From contig NZ_JNXE01000003.1 of NCBI RefSeq assembly GCF_000716605.1, forward strand, positions 310,001 through 374,000: a stretch of DNA of 64,000 bases, in the 5' to 3' direction. Shown in pieces: positions 59,747 to 64,000 of this stretch (positions are counted from its first letter, which is position 1; each line of letters begins with the position of its first letter). Origin of the DNA: Streptomyces sp. NRRL F-525 (GTDB lineage Bacteria > Actinomycetota > Actinomycetes > Streptomycetales > Streptomycetaceae). Position numbers and translations under genes: made by a program. Under the pieces are notes generated by a model. The model was not told where the DNA came from. It did no database searches and saw only the letters and a list, made by a program, of their open reading frames with translations.

Positions 59747-61413
59747 CGGAAGTCCTCCTCGCGGTACTCGGCCGCCGACCCCGCGGCCGTAGCCTCCCGC
59801 AGTTCGATCCGGCGGATCTTGCCGGAGACGGTCTTGGGCAGGTCGGCGAACTCCAGCCGCCGGATGCGCTTGTACGGGGCGAGGACGTCGCGCGAGTGCT
59901 CGAACAGCACCTTCGCGGTGTCGGGCCCCGGCTCCCAGCCCGCCGCGAGCACGACGTACGCCTTCGGTACGGCGAGGCGCAGCTCGTCCGGCGCGGGCAC
60001 CACGGCGGCCTCGGCCACCGCCTCGTGCTCCAGCAGCGCGCTCTCCAGCTCGAACGGGGAGATCTTGTAGTCGGAGGCCTTGAAGACGTCGTCGGAGCGG
60101 CCGACGTAGGTGATGTAGCCGTCCTCGTCGCGGGAACCGATGTCGCCGGTGCGGTAGTAGCCGCCGGCCATCGCCTCCGCCGTACGGTCCGGGTCGCCGT
60201 GGTAGCCGGTCATCAGGCCGACCGGCGGATCGGACAGGTCGAGCGCGATCTCGCCCTCGGCCGCGCCCGGCGCACCCGACACCGGGTCCAGCAGCTCCAC
60301 CCGATAACCCGGACTCGGCCGTCCCATCGAGCCCGTCTTCAGCGGCTGGCCGGGGCTGTTGGAGACCTGCACGGCCGTCTCCGTCTGGCCGAAGCCGTCC
60401 CGGATCGTGACGCCCCAGGCCCGCCGGACCTGCTCGATCACCTCGGGGTTCAGGGGCTCCCCCGCCGCCAGCGCCTCGCGGGGCGGGGTGCGCAGCTGGG
60501 TCAGGTCGGCCTGGATGAGCATCCGCCACACCGTCGGCGGGGCGCAGAAGGTGGTGACCCCCGCGCGGTCCATCTCGGCCATCAGCCGGGCCGCGTCGAA
60601 GCGCGTGTAGTTGTGGATGAAGACGGTCGCCTCCGCGTTCCACGGCGCGAAGAGGTTCGACCAGGCGTGCTTGGCCCAGCCGGGCGAGGAGATGTTGAGG
60701 TGTACGTCGCCGGGCTGGAGGCCGATCCAGTACATGGTGGCCAGATGGCCGATCGGGTACGACGTGTGGGTGTGCTCGACCAGCTTGGGGTGGGCGGTCG
60801 TGCCCGAGGTGAAGTACAGCATCAGCGGGTCGTCGGCCAGGGTCGGGCCGTCCGCCGTGAACTCCGCGGCGGCGGCGTACGCGTCCTCGTACGTCCGCCA
60901 GCCCTCGACCGCGCCGCCGACCGCGATCCGCGTGTACGTCCCGGGCACCTCGTCGAACTTGTCGACGTCCCCGGAGCGCACGATCACCTGCCGGACCCGG
61001 CCGCGTTCGACGCGGTCGCGCAGGTCGGCGGGGCCGAGCAGCGGGGTGGCAGGGATGACGACGGCGCCGAGCTTCATCGCGGCCAGCGCCGTCTCCCAGA
61101 GCTCGGTCTGGTTGCCGAGCATGACGAGGATCCGGTCCTCGGCGCGGACGCCCTGGGCGCGCAGCCAGTTGGCGACCCGGTTGGAGCGCTCGGACATCTC
61201 CGCGAAGGACAGGGCGGCCTCGGTGCCGTCCTCCTCGACGATGCGCAGCGCGGTGCGGTCGTTGCCGGCCGCGATGACGTCGAACCAGTCGAGCGCCCAG
61301 TTGAAGTGCTCGGGCCTGGGCCAGGAGAAACCCTCGTAGGCCGTGGCATAGTCCGTACGGTGCGCCAGCAGAAAATCCCGCGCGCTGCGGAACGACTCAC
61401 TCGCCGTCGTCAT
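59743..61413 (-). CDS. AMP-dependent acyl-CoA synthetase (MACS-like)
   Basis: A 556-residue ANL ligase of the acyl-CoA synthetase medium-chain group. [12 protein letters not shown] at the N-terminus is typical. The other motifs are [54 protein letters not shown], shown in part, [13 protein letters not shown] and the catalytic Lys in [10 protein letters not shown]. The ATG at 61413 has a strong GGAGG. It is first in a two-gene operon with the fatty-acid-type enzyme and divergent from a GAF-LuxR regulator. A 16-bp perfect palindrome lies in the shared region. Confidence 0.93.
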   Translation of the reverse strand: MTTASESFRSARDFLLAHRTDYATAYEGFSWPRPEHFNWALDWFDVIAAGNDRTALRIVEEDGTEAALSFAEMSERSNRVANWLRAQGVRAEDRILVMLGNQTELWETALAAMKLGAVVIPATPLLGPADLRDRVERGRVRQVIVRSGDVDKFDEVPGTYTRIAVGGAVEGWRTYEDAYAAAAEFTADGPTLADDPLMLYFTSGTTAHPKLVEHTHTSYPIGHLATMYWIGLQPGDVHLNISSPGWAKHAWSNLFAPWNAEATVFIHNYTRFDAARLMAEMDRAGVTTFCAPPTVWRMLIQADLTQLRTPPREALAAGEPLNPEVIEQVRRAWGVTIRDGFGQTETAVQVSNSPGQPLKTGSMGRPSPGYRVELLDPVSGAPGAAEGEIALDLSDPPVGLMTGYHGDPDRTAEAMAGGYYRTGDIGSRDEDGYITYVGRSDDVFKASDYKISPFELESALLEHEAVAEAAVVPAPDELRLAVPKAYVVLAAGWEPGPDTAKVLFEHSRDVLAPYKRIRRLEFADLPKTVSGKIRRIELREATAAGSAAEYREEDFR

Positions 61414-61485
61414 CTGTCCTCCTAAGTACCGGACCATTGCCGGGCGGCTCTCTGACATCGTGTAATCCGTGATGTGGGTCTCACT

Positions 61486-61501
61486 ACCCCCGTACGGGGG
61501 T
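61486..61501. promoter_or_regulatory. Perfect palindrome ACCCCCGTACGGGGGT
   Basis: A 16-bp uninterrupted palindrome lies between the divergent acyl-CoA synthetase operon (start 61413) and the LuxR gene (start 61539). It is a good candidate operator for the LuxR protein or a promoter-proximal element. Confidence 0.6.
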
Positions 61502-61538
61502 GTGTGCAGCAGGGCGGCCGCAATGAAGGGGCAAGCGG

Positions 61539-62372
61539 GTGGCGACGGACGCGGCAGGGATGGTGGAGATTCAGTCGGCGCTGGTACGGCTCCGGCGCGG
61601 TACGGGGCTGCCCGTCGCCTTCGGCGGCCTGGTGGAGACCGGCCGTAGGCAGATGCGCATCAGCGAACTCAGCGGCACGGCGACCCCCGCCCTGCGCGCC
61701 CTCGCGGTCACCTCGGGCAGCGGCCTCGGCGGCAAGGCGGTCGCCCTCGCCCGCCCGTACGCCGTCGCGGACTACTCGTCCTCCCACCAGATCAGCCACG
61801 AGTACGACACGGCGGTCGCCACCGAGGGCCTGCACGCGATGCTCGCGGTCCCCGTCGTCGTACGGCGCCGCGTGCGCGGTGTCCTCTACGGCGCGCTGCG
61901 CACCGCCCAGCCGCTCGGCGACCGGATGCTGAGCGCGGCGATGGAGGCCGCGCGGGACGTCGAACAGGCGCTGGTGGTACGGGAGGAGGTGCGGGAGCTG
62001 CTGAGCGCGGCGCGCCCGGCACCCGCCCCCGACCCGGCTGCCAGCCCGGCCTGGGAGCAGGTACGGGAGGCGCACGCGGCGCTGCGGGCACTGGCCCCGC
62101 GCATCCCGGACCCGGCGCTGCGGGCCGAACTCCTGGACGCCTGCGGCCTGTTGACGGCCGAGGCCGCCGTCGGGGACGTAGAACTCGCGCCGAGGGAGCT
62201 GGACGTCCTGGCCTGTGTGGCGGCCGGGGCGACGAACGCGGTGGCGGCTGAGCGGCTCGGGCTGCGGCCGGAGACGGTCAAGGGGTATCTGCGCTCGGCG
62301 ATGCGGAGGCTCGGGGCGCACACCCGCGGGGAGGCCGTGGTGGCGGCGCGGCGGGCGGGGGTGCTGCCGTGA
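61539..62372 (+). CDS. LuxR-family regulator with GAF domain
   Basis: A 277-residue regulator. The N-terminal ~150 residues are GAF-like (VTSGSGLGGKAVALARPYAVADY, in part; GLHAMLAVPVVVRRRVRGVLYGAL). The C-terminal LuxR HTH is LAPRELDVLACVAAGATNAVAAERLGLRPETVKGYLRSAMRRLGAH, described in part. Such proteins are the usual divergent partners of acyl-CoA synthetase genes in actinobacteria and probably sense an acyl or related ligand. The GTG at 61539 follows a GAAGGGG. No phospho-acceptor domain is present, so it is not a two-component regulator. Confidence 0.87.
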   Translation: MATDAAGMVEIQSALVRLRRGTGLPVAFGGLVETGRRQMRISELSGTATPALRALAVTSGSGLGGKAVALARPYAVADYSSSHQISHEYDTAVATEGLHAMLAVPVVVRRRVRGVLYGALRTAQPLGDRMLSAAMEAARDVEQALVVREEVRELLSAARPAPAPDPAASPAWEQVREAHAALRALAPRIPDPALRAELLDACGLLTAEAAVGDVELAPRELDVLACVAAGATNAVAAERLGLRPETVKGYLRSAMRRLGAHTRGEAVVAARRAGVLP

Positions 62373-62561
62373 GAGGGGCGGACGTAGCCCTGTCGGCGGC
62401 CCCTGAGGCGGTTCCCGCGACGACCGGCTATTCATTCATCGGAGCTTTGAATTTCCTCATGCCGCACGGTTGTTATTTCCCTCACGACCCCATCCATCCG
62501 AATTTCAAGGACTGATTGCCTAATATTGGCCCGGACACGACACACGAGGGGAGCGGTGACC

Positions 62562-64000
62562 GTGCGACGGGACTTCAAGGAGCCTGCCAGAACGCGCCCC
62601 GACCTGGTCATCGGCCGGGAGGAGATGTTCTCCGCCGCCCGTGACCAGCTCGCCGAGGGTGGCAGTGTGCTGCTCCACGGCCCCGCCGGAATAGGAAAGT
62701 CGACCCTCCTGCGGGCGTTGGCCGCGGAATACGGCGAGACGGCGCGGACCGTGTTGCGCTGCTCGGCCACGGAGTCCGAATCCCATCTCCCCTTCCTGGC
62801 CCTCGCCGACCTCCTCGGTCTGGTCCTGGACGAGGTGTCCGAGCGACTGCCCGCCGCCCAGCGCACCGCCCTGGAATCCGCGCTCACCGGACGCGGCGAG
62901 TCCTCGCTCCAGCGCGACGGACTCGCCCTGCGCCTGGCCGTCCTGTCCGCGCTGCGCGCGCTCGCGGCCGACGGTCCCGTGCTCGTCGTAGCGGACGATC
63001 TGCAGTGGCTGGACCCGGCCAGCGCCGAGTTGCTCGGGTTCGCCGCGCGGCGGCTCGGGGACACGCAGGTGCAGATGGTGTTCGCGGTGCGGACCGAGGG
63101 TCAGGAGTACGACCGGTATCTGAGCGCGTCGCCGCCGGACACCCTGGCGTTCCGGCTCAGTCCGCTGTCGCGGGCGCAGGTGTCGGCGCTGCTCGACCAT
63201 CGCGGGTACACCGGGCTGCCGCGTTCCACGGTGCGCGAGATCCACCGTACGAGTGGCGGAAACCCGTTGTTCGCGCTGGAGTTGGGGCGCGCGCTGGCCG
63301 AGAACCCGACCCCGCCGAGACCGGGCGAGCCGCTGCTCGTGCCGACGTCACTACGCGCGTTGGTGCTGAGCCGGCTCGACATGCTGCCCGCCGAGGCGCG
63401 CCGCACCCTGCTGGTCGCGAGCGCGGGCGCCCGGCCCACGGTGGCCCTGCTGCAGACCGCCGGCCGGGAGAACGCGGAGGCGGAGACCGCCCAGGCGGCC
63501 GAACTCGGCCTGCTGGCAACGGAACCCGAGGGTCCCGCCGTACGGTTCGCGCATCCGCTGATCTCCGCCGCGCTGTACGCGGAGGCCCCCGCGCAGGAGC
63601 GGCGGGCCGCGCACGCGGCGCTGTCGACCGCGGCCTCCGACCCCATCGAGCGCGCCCGGCACCTCGCCCTCGCAACCACCGGCACCGATCCGGAGGTCGC
63701 CGCCCGGCTCGCCGAGGCCGCGACCCTGGCCCGGGACCGCGGGGCGCCCTCGGTCGCCGCCTCGCTCGGGCTGCTCGCCGCCCGGCACACCCCGGGCGAC
63801 AGCGTGCCGGGCCCGGACGAGCGCCGGTTGCAGGCCTCCGAGGACGCGATCACCGCCGGCGAACTCGACCTCGCCCGGGACATCGCGCGCGAGGTGCTGA
63901 CCCGGACGTCGGTGCCCGCCGAGCGGGTACGGGCCTGGATCATCGTGATCGACACGGCCGGCCACTCCATGGCAGATGTCGACGCCGTCTTCCCACAGGC
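62562..64000 (+). CDS. LuxR-type AAA ATPase regulator (3' end outside window)
   Basis: Start of a large ATP-binding regulator, likely a LAL (large ATP-binding LuxR) protein. Walker A is LLHGPAGIGKSTLLRAL (about residue 45). Walker B is VLVVADDLQWLD. TSGGNPLFALELGRAL and AHPLISAALYAE follow the AAA core. Only about 479 residues are in the window; the C-terminal LuxR helix-turn-helix that would confirm the class is outside. The GTG at 62562 is 8 nt from GAGGGGAG; a GTG 6 nt earlier is too close to it. Confidence 0.85.
   Translation, partial: MRRDFKEPARTRPDLVIGREEMFSAARDQLAEGGSVLLHGPAGIGKSTLLRALAAEYGETARTVLRCSATESESHLPFLALADLLGLVLDEVSERLPAAQRTALESALTGRGESSLQRDGLALRLAVLSALRALAADGPVLVVADDLQWLDPASAELLGFAARRLGDTQVQMVFAVRTEGQEYDRYLSASPPDTLAFRLSPLSRAQVSALLDHRGYTGLPRSTVREIHRTSGGNPLFALELGRALAENPTPPRPGEPLLVPTSLRALVLSRLDMLPAEARRTLLVASAGARPTVALLQTAGRENAEAETAQAAELGLLATEPEGPAVRFAHPLISAALYAEAPAQERRAAHAALSTAASDPIERARHLALATTGTDPEVAARLAEAATLARDRGAPSVAASLGLLAARHTPGDSVPGPDERRLQASEDAITAGELDLARDIAREVLTRTSVPAERVRAWIIVIDTAGHSMADVDAVFPQ

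Overview
The window is high-GC actinobacterial DNA. GTG starts, GGAGG-type ribosome sites, 4-nt stop/start overlaps, an RNase Sa-type secreted ribonuclease, a GH46 chitosanase and a TIGR04222 protein together point to a Streptomyces chromosome. From memory, the order and content of the purine and glyoxylate genes resemble the S. coelicolor region around SCO6200-SCO6250.

Layout. 0-3 kb: a two-component system (regulator cut by the window edge), a decayed IS110-type transposase and a secreted guanyl-specific RNase. 3.3-10.2 kb: a divergent uncharacterised pair (DUF6745-like protein and a small conserved protein) facing a tightly coupled five-gene cassette of the Salmonella STM4015-4014-4013-4012-4011 type (LRR protein, ATP-grasp, sulfatase-fold hydrolase, two radical SAM enzymes). 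This cassette is the best candidate here for an undescribed biosynthetic or modification system. 10.4-15 kb: CHRD/DUF3455 lipoprotein, DMT exporter, DHFR-like protein, AIM24 protein and SDR. 15-22 kb: allantoicase, allantoinase, IclR regulator (AllR type), MobA-like nucleotidyltransferase and malate synthase. 22-31 kb: SelW-like protein, HipA-like kinase, Ser/Thr kinase with a beta-propeller, two divergent IucA/IucC siderophore synthetases, and a vWA membrane protein with its partner. 31-40 kb: two HxlR regulators, aminotransferase, phosphatase, thioesterase, MFS pump, NmrA-like reductase with an AraC regulator, exonuclease and chitosanase. 40-46 kb: a purine operon reading leftward (HTH regulator with thiamine-binding-like protein, then OHCU decarboxylase, HIU hydrolase, uricase, 8-oxoguanine deaminase, NCS2 permease). 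46-50 kb: MATE and DMT pumps and a LysR regulator. 50-57 kb: hydroxypyruvate isomerase, tartronate semialdehyde reductase and catalase, then a TIGR04222 protein and glyoxylate carboligase. 57-64 kb: a zinc-ribbon protein, two AMP-dependent acyl-CoA synthetases, a GAF-LuxR regulator and the start of a large ATPase regulator.

How it fits together. The three metabolic blocks form one route: 8-oxoguanine to urate, then HIU, OHCU, allantoin, allantoate and ureidoglycolate/urea. Glyoxylate is then used either by malate synthase or by Gcl/Hyi/GlxR to glycerate. Ureidoglycolate lyase and xanthine dehydrogenase are not in the window. Two sequence motifs tie the blocks together. Paired sites of form TTCCR-N5-YRGAA, with starts 20-21 bp apart, lie upstream of allantoinase, the IclR gene, malate synthase, hydroxypyruvate isomerase and Gcl. 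A 17-bp palindrome TTCAAC-N5-GTTGAA lies upstream of the uricase operon, catalase and allantoinase, which would coordinate peroxide-generating uricase with catalase. All functional statements are by family recognition from sequence; no database search was run.
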